DNA of 64,000 nucleotides from Aeromicrobium phragmitis (GTDB lineage Bacteria > Actinomycetota > Actinomycetes > Propionibacteriales > Nocardioidaceae). The stretch's first letter is position 1, and each line of letters begins with the position of its first letter. Under the pieces are notes generated by a model, which worked only from the letters and a program-made list of their open reading frames with translations, ran no database searches and was not told the DNA's origin. Positions 17,481 through 25,305 of the stretch are shown here, one piece after another. The stretch is taken from contig NZ_RDBF01000008.1 in the NCBI RefSeq assembly GCF_003674095.1, positions 1 through 64,000 of the forward strand, read 5' to 3'. The translations under genes were made by a program, and so were the position numbers.

Positions 17481-19162
17481 CGCAGCAACTCCTCGTCGGC
17501 GCGGGCGACCCAGCGGGCGAACGGCTCGCCCGGATCGCGATGGGCGAGGTAGGTGCGCGACAGCTTCTCCACGTAGTCGGGCAGGTGCTCGGCGCTGACC
17601 TTGTGAGCTCGCAGCTTCCGCCCGAACCCGGCATCGAGGCCGAGCGCGCCGCCGAGATGGACCTGGAAGCCCTCGACCTGGTTGCCCTCGTCGTCGACGA
17701 CGAGCTGGCCCTTGAGGCCGATGTCGGCGGTCTGGATGCGGGCGCAGGAGTTGGGGCAGCCGTTGACGTTGACGGTGATGGGGGAGTCGAGCTCGGGAAC
17801 CCGGCTCTCCAACTCGTTCACCAGGTCCGCCGCGCGCTGTTTGGTCTCGACGATCGCCAGCTTGCAGTACTCGATGCCGGTGCAGGCCATCGTGTTGCGG
17901 CGCCACTGCGAGGGCCGGGCCTGCAGGCCGAGCTCGGCCAGTGCGGCGACGAGCGACTCGACCCGGTCCTCCTCCACGTCGAGCACGAGGAGCTTCTGCA
18001 TCGGCGTGGTCGCCAGGCGGGTGGAGCCGTGTGCCTCGGCCACGTCGGCGACCTGACGCAACAGCGTGCCCGACACGCGTCCCACGCTCGGGGCCGCACC
18101 TACGAAGAAGCGGCCGTCGACCTGCCGGTGCACGCCCACGTGGTCGACGGGGGTCTCGGGCACCTCGGGCGCGTCGAGGTCGACGAGCGAGCGGTGGAGA
18201 TACTCGGTCTCGAGGACCTCGCGGAACTTCTCGATGCCCCAGTCGGCGACGAGGAACTTCAGTCGTGCGCGCGAGCGCAGGCGCCGGTAGCCGTAGTCGC
18301 GGAAGATGCTCGTGACCCCCTCCCAAACCTGCGGCACCTCGTCGAGCGGCACCCAGGCGCCGAGCCGCTGGGCGAGCATGGGGTTGGTCGACAGGCCGCC
18401 GCCGACCCAGACGTCGAAGCCCGGCCCGTGCTCGGGGTGGACGGCGCCGATGAAGGCGACGTCGTTGATCTGCGGCACGACGTCGTGGCCGGGGTGACCG
18501 CTGACCGCGCTCTTGAACTTGCGCGGCAGGTTCGAGAACGCCTTGTCGCCGATGTAGCGACTCTCGATCGCCTCGATGGCCGGGGTCGCGTCGATGATCT
18601 CGTCGGCGGACACGCCGGCGACCGGGCTGCCGAGGATGACCCGCGGGCAGTCACCGCAGGCCTCCTGAGTCGAGAGCCCGACCGACTCGAGCCGTTCCCA
18701 GATGGCGGGGACGTCGCGCACGTCGATCCAGTGGAACTGGATGTTCTGGCGGTCGGTGAGGTCGGCGGTGTCGCGGGCGTAGCGAGTGGAGAGGTCGGCG
18801 ATCGTGCGCAGTTGCTCCACGGTCAACTGACCGCCGTCGATGCGCACCCGCAGCATGAAGTAGCGGTCGTCGAGCTCTTCGGGCTCGAGCGTGGCGGTCT
18901 TTCCGCCGTCGATCCCGGGCTTGCGCTGGGTGTAGAGGCCCCACCACCGGAAGCGGCCGCGAAGATCGCCCGGGTCGATCGAGTCGAACCCGCGATGCGC
19001 GTAGATGTTCTCGATGCGGGCCCGGACGTTGAGCGGGTTGTCGTCCTTCTTGGACTGCTCGTTGGCGTTGAGCGGTTCGCGGTAGCCGAGGGCCCACTGC
19101 CCCTCACCGCGGGTGCGGCGGGGACGGCGGGTGGGAGTGCCGGTGCCGGGTGCAGATGCCAT
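17477..19162 (-). CDS. sir: Ferredoxin-sulfite reductase (sirohaem/4Fe-4S)
   Basis: A 561-residue assimilatory sulfite reductase of the ferredoxin-dependent SirA/NirA family (sulfite to sulfide, six electrons). Two ferredoxin-like half domains alternate with two sirohaem-binding domains. The 4Fe-4S/sirohaem cysteines are in ACTGIEYCKLA and NGCPNSC. GLYTQRKPG and EACGDCPR hold the Tyr and Cys positions that are cross-linked in M. tuberculosis SirA. The ATG at 19162 is preceded by a purine-rich GAGAGAG segment. It is first gene of sir-zinc ribbon-chelatase, preceded by a leader peptide and competing hairpins. Confidence 0.93.
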   Translation of the reverse strand: MASAPGTGTPTRRPRRTRGEGQWALGYREPLNANEQSKKDDNPLNVRARIENIYAHRGFDSIDPGDLRGRFRWWGLYTQRKPGIDGGKTATLEPEELDDRYFMLRVRIDGGQLTVEQLRTIADLSTRYARDTADLTDRQNIQFHWIDVRDVPAIWERLESVGLSTQEACGDCPRVILGSPVAGVSADEIIDATPAIEAIESRYIGDKAFSNLPRKFKSAVSGHPGHDVVPQINDVAFIGAVHPEHGPGFDVWVGGGLSTNPMLAQRLGAWVPLDEVPQVWEGVTSIFRDYGYRRLRSRARLKFLVADWGIEKFREVLETEYLHRSLVDLDAPEVPETPVDHVGVHRQVDGRFFVGAAPSVGRVSGTLLRQVADVAEAHGSTRLATTPMQKLLVLDVEEDRVESLVAALAELGLQARPSQWRRNTMACTGIEYCKLAIVETKQRAADLVNELESRVPELDSPITVNVNGCPNSCARIQTADIGLKGQLVVDDEGNQVEGFQVHLGGALGLDAGFGRKLRAHKVSAEHLPDYVEKLSRTYLAHRDPGEPFARWVARADEELLR

Positions 19163-19185
19163 GGGTCTCTCTCGGACAGAGGGGA

Positions 19186-19257
19186 GCGCACGGCACGATG
19201 AACCTCGACGCGGGGGAGTGCCGCGCGACCGGTTTGCGGGAAGCAGGGAGGGGTCGC
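19186..19257 (-). promoter_or_regulatory. Competing hairpins between leader peptide and sir
   Basis: Two stems share bases. Stem 1 pairs 19252-19257 with 19225-19230 (GCGACC/GGTCGC on the transcript). Stem 2 pairs 19218-19226 with 19186-19189 and 19192-19196, with a 2-base bulge. Stem 1 begins just after the leader stop codon, so a ribosome stalled at the Cys codon would mask it and free stem 2 to form, or the reverse. This is the geometry expected for translation-coupled attenuation. Folding energies were not computed. Confidence 0.4.
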
Positions 19258-19261
19258 TGGA

Positions 19262-19342
19262 TCAGCGACACATCATCGAACGCGCACGACCGAGGTCCAC
19301 GTGGAGTCGTTCCACGAGCCAGACGGTCTGTGCGGTGAGCAT
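19262..19342 (-). CDS. Cysteine-type leader peptide of the sulfite reductase operon
   Basis: A 26-residue open frame from ATG 19342 to TGA 19262, too short for normal gene calling. It contains VERLHVDLGRAR and ends Met-Met-Cys-Arg-stop. This matches the R-x-HVDL-x-R...CR pattern of the leader peptides found upstream of cysteine and sulfate genes across actinobacteria, where scarcity of cysteinyl-tRNA stalls ribosomes at the terminal Cys codon. A CAGACT box 7 bases upstream suggests leaderless transcription. The leader ends 99 bases before sir. Confidence 0.75.
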   Translation of the reverse strand: MLTAQTVWLVERLHVDLGRARSMMCR

Positions 19343-19388
19343 GTCCCACAGTCTGCTGAGGCGACGGGGCCAGCACAAACGTTCATCT

Positions 19389-19420
19389 CGAAGAGTGAGA
19401 CCCCTGACCGAATAGTGAGA
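19389..19420 (-). promoter_or_regulatory. Direct-repeat operator candidate upstream of the sir leader
   Basis: CGAAGAGTGAGA (19389-19400) and CGAATAGTGAGA (19409-19420) match at 11 of 12 positions with a 20-base period, two DNA turns. They lie 47-78 bases upstream of the leader start. This suggests tandem binding by an activator or repressor of sulfur assimilation. The distal copy touches the stop region of the upstream gene. Confidence 0.45.
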
Positions 19421-20080
19421 TCAGGTCGTCGCCGCGGGGGTGATGAGGGCGACCGCATAGGCGCCGGCCATGGCGCCGACGAGGGCGAGCCCGGCCCCGG
19501 CGGCGGCCGGCCCCCAGGGCACCAGGCCCGCGGCGGCGACGCCCACGAACACGGCCGGATTCGCGGCGCCGACCAGGACGACGGTGGGGCCCGCGCCGGC
19601 GAGCACGACGGGAGCCGCCAGCAGGGCGTCCGGTCCGTCGCCGTCCACGCCGAGGACGGCCCAGGTGCCCACCACTGCGGCCAGCAGTGAGACGAGCGTC
19701 ACGCTCACCCACTGCGGATCGGCGAACAGCTGCGGCTCCCCGAGACGATCGCCCACCGCGCGCAGGCCCAGCCCCGCCACCAGGGCGGTGAGGATTTGGG
19801 TGGCGAGGAGGGGGAGAAGCTCGCCGAAGCGATGCCGGCCCACCACGGCCAAGGCGAGAGCCCACGTGCCGTTCACGGCACCCAGCCCGGACTGCTGCTC
19901 GCCACTCGACAGCCGGGCGAACCAGCCCAGCGTGACCGTCAGGAGAGCCACGGCGGCGACGGTCAGCGTCGCGTTCGCGGCATAGAGGCCCACGACGGTG
20001 GTGAGCGTCAACAGGAGCGACATCGTCGCGGCCGTCACGAGCCGGCGCGCCAGCGATGGGACGCGGTACGAGGGTTCCAT
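19421..20080 (-). CDS. Multi-pass membrane protein, unknown
   Basis: A 219-residue, very hydrophobic Ala/Val/Leu/Gly-rich protein with about 6 TM helices and short loops; no family recognised. The start is ATG 20080 (MEPSYRVPSLARR), where a TACGGT -10 box lies 7 bases upstream. An upstream GTG in frame overlaps that box and is therefore unlikely. Its start is divergent from the YihY gene, and the stop abuts the operator repeats of the sulfite reductase operon. Confidence 0.65.
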   Translation of the reverse strand: MEPSYRVPSLARRLVTAATMSLLLTLTTVVGLYAANATLTVAAVALLTVTLGWFARLSSGEQQSGLGAVNGTWALALAVVGRHRFGELLPLLATQILTALVAGLGLRAVGDRLGEPQLFADPQWVSVTLVSLLAAVVGTWAVLGVDGDGPDALLAAPVVLAGAGPTVVLVGAANPAVFVGVAAAGLVPWGPAAAGAGLALVGAMAGAYAVALITPAATT

Positions 20081-20148
20081 GGGGGTCACCGTACGGTGCG
20101 CGCACGTGAGGTGGAACACGCCACGCGCGCGGCAGCTACCGTGAGGCC

Positions 20149-21051
20149 ATGGCGACCAGCGACTCGGTCGGCCACCGCGGTGTGGTGGACGACCTCAAGC
20201 GTGTGGTCGCGCGCACCTTCGGCGCCTGTCTGCGCTACCGGGTGACCGGGCTGGCCGCCGAGGCCGCGTTCTTCGCGATCTTGTCGCTGCCACCGTTGAT
20301 CTTCGGACTCGCCGGGTCCATCGGGTACATCGCGAGCCACTACGACGTCGCGCAGCTGGACCTGTTCCGCCAGCGCATCATCGACTTCAGCTCGCAGGCG
20401 CTCAATGATGCGACGGTGGACGCGATCATCGTGCCGACCGTCGACGAAGTGCTGCGCGGCGGGCGGATCGACGTCATCTCGATCGGGTTCGTGCTGGCGC
20501 TGTGGTCCGGCTCGCGCGCGCTCAACGTCTTCATCGACACGATCTCCATCATGTACGGGCTCGGTGGCGAGCGCGGGATCGTCCGCACCCGCGTCCTGTC
20601 CTTCAGCCTCTACGTCGTCGCGCTGCTCATCGGCATCGTCCTGGTGCCGCTCGTGCTGATCGGACCGGTCGTCATCGCGCAGTGGATCCCCGACGACCTC
20701 GAGTGGTTGAGCGCGTTCTACTGGCCCGGCGTCCTGGTGCTGTCGACGGGGTTCCTCGCGACGCTCTACCACCTGTCCGTCCCCGCCCGGAAGCCCTGGC
20801 GTGTGGCGTTTCCGGGCGCGGTGTTCACCGTACTGCTGTGGATCGTGGGGAGCTGGCTCGTGCGCTGGGCACTCGACTTCACCTCCGGGGGCATGTCCAT
20901 CTTCGGTCCGCTCGCGGCCCCCATCGCGCTGCTGCTGTGGCTCTACGTGCTGTCGATCTCGGTGCTCATCGGCGCAGCGCTCAATGCCTCCGCCGACGGC
21001 ATCCTGCTGGCCCGCGACCTCGACGAGCCGGTCGACCCCTCGACGGTCTGA
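20149..21051 (+). CDS. YihY/BrkB-family inner membrane protein
   Basis: A 300-residue YihY/virulence factor BrkB family membrane protein with about six TM helices. Recognisable segments are AAEAAFFAILSLPPLIFGLAG (first helix, about 36-56) split around small residues, the WSGSRALNVFIDTISIMYG motif, and the C-terminal GGMSIFGPLAAPIALLLWLY helix. The family was once called ribonuclease BN but is a membrane protein of uncertain role, possibly envelope transport. The ATG at 20149 has TACCGT exactly 6 bases upstream. Confidence 0.88.
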   Translation: MATSDSVGHRGVVDDLKRVVARTFGACLRYRVTGLAAEAAFFAILSLPPLIFGLAGSIGYIASHYDVAQLDLFRQRIIDFSSQALNDATVDAIIVPTVDEVLRGGRIDVISIGFVLALWSGSRALNVFIDTISIMYGLGGERGIVRTRVLSFSLYVVALLIGIVLVPLVLIGPVVIAQWIPDDLEWLSAFYWPGVLVLSTGFLATLYHLSVPARKPWRVAFPGAVFTVLLWIVGSWLVRWALDFTSGGMSIFGPLAAPIALLLWLYVLSISVLIGAALNASADGILLARDLDEPVDPSTV

Positions 21052-21079
21052 CCGGTTCGGGCCGTCATCGGTCGCCAGA

Positions 21080-21556
21080 TCATTCCGGCAGCTTCGAGAC
21101 GGTCACCCAATCGGTCGTGCCGGCCAGCTTCTCGAGCTCGTCGCACGTCACCTCGATCGCGGAGTTGGCGCTGCCGCACGCTGGGAACACGCTCGCGAAT
21201 CGCCGGAGCGAGGTGTCGAGATAGACCGCAGCGCCCGGCGGATTGGCGAACGGGCACACTCCGCCGGGCGCATGACCGGTGAGCCGCTCGACGTCGTCGC
21301 CCTTGAGCATCGAGGCTTTGACGGCGAAAGTGCGCTTGAAGGCCGCGTTGTCGAGCCGTGCGTCGCCGGCCAGGACGACGAGGATCGCCGCGTTGGGCTC
21401 GGCGGCACGGAAACTCAGCGTCTTGGCGATGCGTTCGGGATCGACCCCGAGAGCGGCAGCGGCCAGTTCCACGGTCGCGCTGGACTCGGCCGTCACGACG
21501 ACGTCGTCGCCGCGGCTGAAGGCTTCCAGGTGGGCGCGGGCGGTCTCCAAGGACAT
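21080..21556 (-). CDS. YbaK/EbsC-type aminoacyl-tRNA deacylase
   Basis: A 158-residue YbaK/ProX-domain protein, a free-standing editing domain that hydrolyses misacylated tRNA (typically Cys- or Ala-tRNAPro). Seen are the ERIAKTLSFRA segment with the conserved lysine, LVVLAGDARLDNAAFKR, and the GHAPGGVCPFANP loop. The ATG has a TACCAT box exactly 6 bases upstream. The family is confident; exact tRNA specificity is not. Confidence 0.88.
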   Translation of the reverse strand: MSLETARAHLEAFSRGDDVVVTAESSATVELAAAALGVDPERIAKTLSFRAAEPNAAILVVLAGDARLDNAAFKRTFAVKASMLKGDDVERLTGHAPGGVCPFANPPGAAVYLDTSLRRFASVFPACGSANSAIEVTCDELEKLAGTTDWVTVSKLPE

Positions 21557-21598
21557 GGATCGATGGTAGGAGGCCGCGGCGCGATCCCCGCGATTCGT

Positions 21599-21739
21599 TC
21601 AGGGTGCGGTCGCCGTGCGGCTCGGTTCCACCGGCACGTCCGGCGGCTCGTCGGGATCCAGGTCGGGTTCGGGCTCGGGGTCGACCGGTGCGGTGGGATC
21701 GATCGGATCGGTATCGGGACCGAATGGTGTGGTGGTCAT
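21599..21739 (-). CDS. Pro/Asp-rich 46-residue microprotein
   Basis: An open frame of 46 codons starting at ATG 21739, preceded at 6 bases by a full AGGAGG ribosome site, which is unusually strong for this window. The product is almost entirely Pro, Asp, Glu, Val and Thr with repeated D-P and E-P pairs (for example PTAPVDPEPEPDLDPDEP) and no hydrophobic core, so it should be intrinsically disordered and acidic. It lies upstream of the YbaK gene on the same strand. Function unknown. Confidence 0.55.
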   Translation of the reverse strand: MTTTPFGPDTDPIDPTAPVDPEPEPDLDPDEPPDVPVEPSRTATAP

Positions 21740-21851
21740 GGTGGCCTCCTCGTTCGATCATGACGTTCCCGGACGGGGGCGAGCTCAAACTCGCTGAGGC
21801 TGCCGAATGGCTCCGACGAAGGGTGACCGGCGGAAGGAAACAGCAGTGAAG

Positions 21852-21867
21852 CTAAGCAAGCGCTTAG
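21852..21867. promoter_or_regulatory. TAAGC-N4-GCTTA operator (site C1)
   Basis: CTAAGC-AAGC-GCTTAG is an inverted repeat placed where the -35 box of the following MDR gene should be (the -10 box TACGCT is at 21876-21881). The same palindrome occurs at 60010-60023 beside a TetR gene and at 60409-60428, so it is probably bound by that TetR. Confidence 0.65.
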
Positions 21868-21887
21868 ACATCGGCTACGCTCGGGGC

Positions 21888-22859
21888 ATGCGAGCGATCC
21901 AGATCACATCCCTCGACGGTCCCGAAGCCATCGAACTCGTCGACATCCCAGCGCCGGCCCGTGGCGAGGACCAGGTCCTCATCGAGGTCAAGGCGGCCGG
22001 CGTCGCCTTCCCCGAACTGCTGCAGAGCCGCGGCAAGTACCAGATCCAGCCGCCGTTGCCCTTCGTCCCGGGGGCCGAGGCGGCCGGCGTCGTCATCGAG
22101 GCTCCGGAGAACTCGGGCTTCGCGCGGGGCGACCGGGTGGCCGCGTTGCCCATGTTGGGCGGCTTCGCCGAGCAGGTCGTCGCCGACGCCTTGCTGACCT
22201 TCCCGCTGCCGGACTCGGTCTCGTTCGCCGAGGGTGCGTCCTTCATGTTCAACTACGGCACCGCCTACTTCGGGCTCATCACGCGTGGCGCGATGCAGCG
22301 CGGTGAGCGCGTCCTGGTCCACGGTGCGTCCGGCGGCGTGGGCACCGCCGCGATTCAGGTCGCCAAGGCGTTCGGGGCCGGGCACGTCATCGCGGTGACG
22401 TCCACGAAGGAGAAGGGTGAGATCGCGCTCGAAGCGGGCGCGGACGAATACGTGCTCTCGGAGGGCTTCAAGGACGCGGTCAAGGCCTCCGGCGGAGTCG
22501 ACATCGTCGTCGACCCGGTCGGCAACCCGCCCGGCGGCGATCGCTTCACCGACTCGCTGCGGTGCCTGGTCGATGACGGCCGCATCCTGGTCATCGGCTT
22601 CACCGCGGGGGAGATCCCCACGATCGCCGCGAACCGCCTGCTGCTCAACAACGTCTCCGCGGTGGGCGTCGGGTGGGGGGCGTACGCGATGAAGCGCCCG
22701 GGGCTGATCAAGAGTCAATGGGAGGCCATGGAGGAACACCTCGCGTCAGGCGCCCTCGCGCCGGTGGTGGGTCAGACCTTCGCGCTGGAACACGCTGCCG
22801 AGGCGCTACTGACCCTCGACCGCGCGCAGGCGACGGGCAAGCTCGTCCTGGAGTTCTGA
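21888..22859 (+). CDS. Zinc-free MDR NADPH:quinone oxidoreductase / enoyl reductase
   Basis: A 323-residue medium-chain dehydrogenase/reductase of the quinone oxidoreductase (zeta-crystallin-like) class without catalytic zinc ligands. An N-terminal GroES-like domain contains AGVAFPELLQSRGKYQ and PFVPGAEAAGVV; the Rossmann motif is VHGASGGVGTAAIQVAKAFGA at about 145. It probably reduces an alkene, quinone or enoyl-CoA with NADPH. The ATG at 21888 is 6 bases after a TACGCT -10 box (leaderless). An operator-like palindrome overlaps the -35 position, which makes it the first gene of the catabolic island. Confidence 0.87.
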   Translation: MRAIQITSLDGPEAIELVDIPAPARGEDQVLIEVKAAGVAFPELLQSRGKYQIQPPLPFVPGAEAAGVVIEAPENSGFARGDRVAALPMLGGFAEQVVADALLTFPLPDSVSFAEGASFMFNYGTAYFGLITRGAMQRGERVLVHGASGGVGTAAIQVAKAFGAGHVIAVTSTKEKGEIALEAGADEYVLSEGFKDAVKASGGVDIVVDPVGNPPGGDRFTDSLRCLVDDGRILVIGFTAGEIPTIAANRLLLNNVSAVGVGWGAYAMKRPGLIKSQWEAMEEHLASGALAPVVGQTFALEHAAEALLTLDRAQATGKLVLEF

Positions 22860-22928
22860 GCCTCGTCGCGCCTCTGCACGGACGTCCGGTCGCCGCGGCG
22901 GGCGGCTTCGCCGGCATCGTTGTTGAAC

Positions 22929-22944
22929 TTGAGCACGGTTTCAT
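22929..22944. promoter_or_regulatory. TTGAA-N6-TTCAA operator (site A1, degenerate)
   Basis: TTGAG-CACGGT-TTCAT matches the half-sites at 8 of 10 positions with the exact 6-base spacer. It lies 44-59 bases upstream of the acyl-CoA ligase start. A second inverted repeat, GCGTGA-CGTAGT-TCACGC (22953-22970), follows in the leader. Confidence 0.5.
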
Positions 22945-22987
22945 TTAAGGTGGCGTGACGTAGTTCACGCACGAGGAAGCCGCCTGC

Positions 22988-24496
22988 ATGGTCAACATCG
23001 CCGCCGACGTCTGGGCGCACGCCGACGTGGAACCAGGACGCGTCGCCATTCGCTCGCCGCGGACCATCACGTACCGCGAACTGCGACAAGCCAACGAACG
23101 GGTCGCCGGCGCCGTGCGCGGGGCAGGGGTGCGGCCACTCGACCGCGTGCTGTTCATCGCGCCCTCGATCCCGGAGTTCCCCGAGATCTACTACGGGCTC
23201 CACGCGGCCGGCGCCACCGTCATCACGATGAACACGATGGCCACGCCGGCGGAGATCGGCTACGTGCTCGATGACGCGGGAGTCGCGCTCGTCATCGCCT
23301 GGCACGACTGCGCGGCGAGCGCGGTGGCCGCTGCGAAGGAGCGCGGGCTGCCCTGCTGGCGGGTCGAACCGGGCTTCGCGTTCGACGCCGAGCCCCTGCG
23401 CGACGTTCACCAGCACGAGTCGGACGACACCGCGCTCATCCTCTACACCTCGGGCACGACGGGACGTCCGAAGGGCGCCGAGCTCACCGCGGCCAATCTC
23501 GTCGATACCGTCTCCTCGTTCGAGCCGGTCCTCAACCTCAGCAAGGACGACCGCTTCGGTACCGGGCTGCCGCTGTTCCACGTCTACGGCCAGGCCGTGT
23601 GCATGAACACGACATTGGCCACGGGCGCATCCTTCTCCCTGGTGCATCCCTTCGACCCTGCGCGGATGCTCGAGGTGATGGTCGCCGACCGGCTCACCAG
23701 CCTGGCGGGAGTGCCGACCATGTGGAACGCGATGCTCCACGTCGAGGGCGACTACACGCCGGAGGACTTCTCCGCGTTGCGGATGGCGACGTCCGGGGGT
23801 GCGTCGCTGCCGGTCGAGGTGATCCGGGCGTTCAATGAGCGCTTCGCGTGCACGATCCTCGAGGGGTACGGGCTCACCGAGTCGACCGGGGCGGCGACGT
23901 TCAACGACCTCAACCGCCCGCAGAAGGCCGGCACGGTCGGTCCACCGCTGCCCGGGACGCGCATCGAGATCCGCGATAGCGAAGGGAACACGCTCGGACC
24001 CGGGGAGCCGGGGGAGGTCTTCATCGCCGGTCCCACCGTCATGAAAGGGTACTGGAATCGCCCTGATGCCACCGCCGCGGACCTGCGCGACGGATGGCTC
24101 AGGACCGGCGACATCGGTTCGCTGGACGAGGACGGCTACCTCTCGATCGTCGATCGCGTGAAGGACCTCATCATCCGCGGCGGGTACAACGTCTACCCCC
24201 GCGAGGTGGAGGAGGTCCTGTACGAGCACCCCGAGATCGTCGAAGTCGCGGTCGTCGGAATTCCGGACCCGCACTACGGCGAGGAGGTCGCGGCCGTCGC
24301 GGTCCTCTCCGAGGGTGCCACCGCCACGCCGGAGACCATCCGCGCCTGGGCCAAGGAGCGGCTCTCGGCCTACAAGGTGCCCCATGTGTTCGCCTTCGTC
24401 GACGCGCTGCCCAAGGGCGCGACAGGGAAGATCCTCAAACGCGCCATCGATCGCGATGCGCTTCGCTCGATTGCCACGGGAGGCAGACCAGCATGA
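22988..24496 (+). CDS. Acyl-CoA ligase (AMP-forming, FadD-type)
   Basis: A 502-residue ANL-superfamily ligase that activates a carboxylic acid to its CoA thioester with ATP. Motifs: P-loop YTSGTTGRPKG (about 152-162), GYGLTEST (A5), the TGD hinge motif in GWLRTGDIG, DRVKDLIIRGGYNVYP (A8 region), and the C-terminal catalytic lysine in PKGATGKILKR. It leads an operon with SDR, HAD, SDR, APH kinase and TetR. GAGGAA upstream acts as ribosome site, and the stop overlaps the SDR start (ATGA). The closest paralogue in the window is the ligase at 38528-40066. Substrate unknown. Confidence 0.92.
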   Translation: MVNIAADVWAHADVEPGRVAIRSPRTITYRELRQANERVAGAVRGAGVRPLDRVLFIAPSIPEFPEIYYGLHAAGATVITMNTMATPAEIGYVLDDAGVALVIAWHDCAASAVAAAKERGLPCWRVEPGFAFDAEPLRDVHQHESDDTALILYTSGTTGRPKGAELTAANLVDTVSSFEPVLNLSKDDRFGTGLPLFHVYGQAVCMNTTLATGASFSLVHPFDPARMLEVMVADRLTSLAGVPTMWNAMLHVEGDYTPEDFSALRMATSGGASLPVEVIRAFNERFACTILEGYGLTESTGAATFNDLNRPQKAGTVGPPLPGTRIEIRDSEGNTLGPGEPGEVFIAGPTVMKGYWNRPDATAADLRDGWLRTGDIGSLDEDGYLSIVDRVKDLIIRGGYNVYPREVEEVLYEHPEIVEVAVVGIPDPHYGEEVAAVAVLSEGATATPETIRAWAKERLSAYKVPHVFAFVDALPKGATGKILKRAIDRDALRSIATGGRPA

Positions 24497-25305
24497 AACT
24501 CCACGACAGCGTCGGGATCGTCACCGGTGCCGGAGGTGGGATCGGCGCGGCCCTGTGCCGCAGGTTCGTCGAGAACGGCGCGCGGGTCGTGGCCACCGAC
24601 CTGAACGCCGATCGGCTCGAGGACGAGGTTAGCCGGATCGCGGAGGACCATCCGGGCTCGATCGTCGCGCTCGCGGGCGACTGCTCGTCGGTCGAGCACA
24701 TCCGCGCAAGCATCGCGCTGGCCGAGTCGACCTTCGATGCCCCGGTCGACCTCTATGCCGCGAACGCCGGTGTCGGGCTCGGTGACGGACTCGACGCCAC
24801 CCCGGCCGACTGGCAGACGTCGATCGACGTCAACCTCATGGCCCACGTCCGCGCCGCGGAACTGCTGGTGCCCGGGTGGCTCGAACGAGGGAGCGGCCAC
24901 TTCCTGTCCACGGCGTCGGCGGCCGGACTGCTCACCCAGATCGGCTCGGCCACCTACTCGACCACGAAGCACGCCGCCGTGGCCTTCGCCGAATGGCTCT
25001 CCGTCACGTACGGGGCGCGGGGAATCGGTGTCAGCTGCCTGTGCCCGATGGGCGTCAACACGGCCATGCTCAACAGCGGCGCCGAGTCCGTCAGCGACAC
25101 CGCGCGTCAGGGAGCCAGGGCCGTGACAGAGGCGGGCCTCGTGCTCGACCCGATCGACGTCGCCGACATCGTGGTGCAGTCGCTGGCCACCGACGAGTTC
25201 CTGATCCTGCCGCACCCCGACGTTCTCGAGTTCTTCCGACGCAAGGCCTCGGACTACGACCGGTGGCTCCGTGGCATGCGCCGCTACCAGGAGACACTGT
25301 CGTGA
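24493..25305 (+). CDS. Short-chain dehydrogenase/reductase
   Basis: A 270-residue classical SDR. The cofactor motif TGAGGGIG is at 11-18, NAG at 91-93, and the catalytic triad is S142, Y155 and K159 (YSTTK). Asp36 after the second strand (ATDLNADRL) favours NAD+. The C-terminus is extended (HPDVLEFFRRKASDYDRWL), as in SDRs that work on CoA-linked or bulky substrates. It is translationally coupled to the ligase (ATGA) and to the HAD gene (GTGA). A 3-hydroxyacyl-CoA or alcohol dehydrogenase role is likely. Confidence 0.9.
   Translation: MKLHDSVGIVTGAGGGIGAALCRRFVENGARVVATDLNADRLEDEVSRIAEDHPGSIVALAGDCSSVEHIRASIALAESTFDAPVDLYAANAGVGLGDGLDATPADWQTSIDVNLMAHVRAAELLVPGWLERGSGHFLSTASAAGLLTQIGSATYSTTKHAAVAFAEWLSVTYGARGIGVSCLCPMGVNTAMLNSGAESVSDTARQGARAVTEAGLVLDPIDVADIVVQSLATDEFLILPHPDVLEFFRRKASDYDRWLRGMRRYQETLS

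Noticed and set aside
21760-21849. 29-codon frame (MTFPDGGELKLAEAAEWLRR start) upstream of the MDR gene
   Set aside because: No ribosome site, no -10 box at 6 bases, and the following MDR gene is leaderless, so it is not in its leader.
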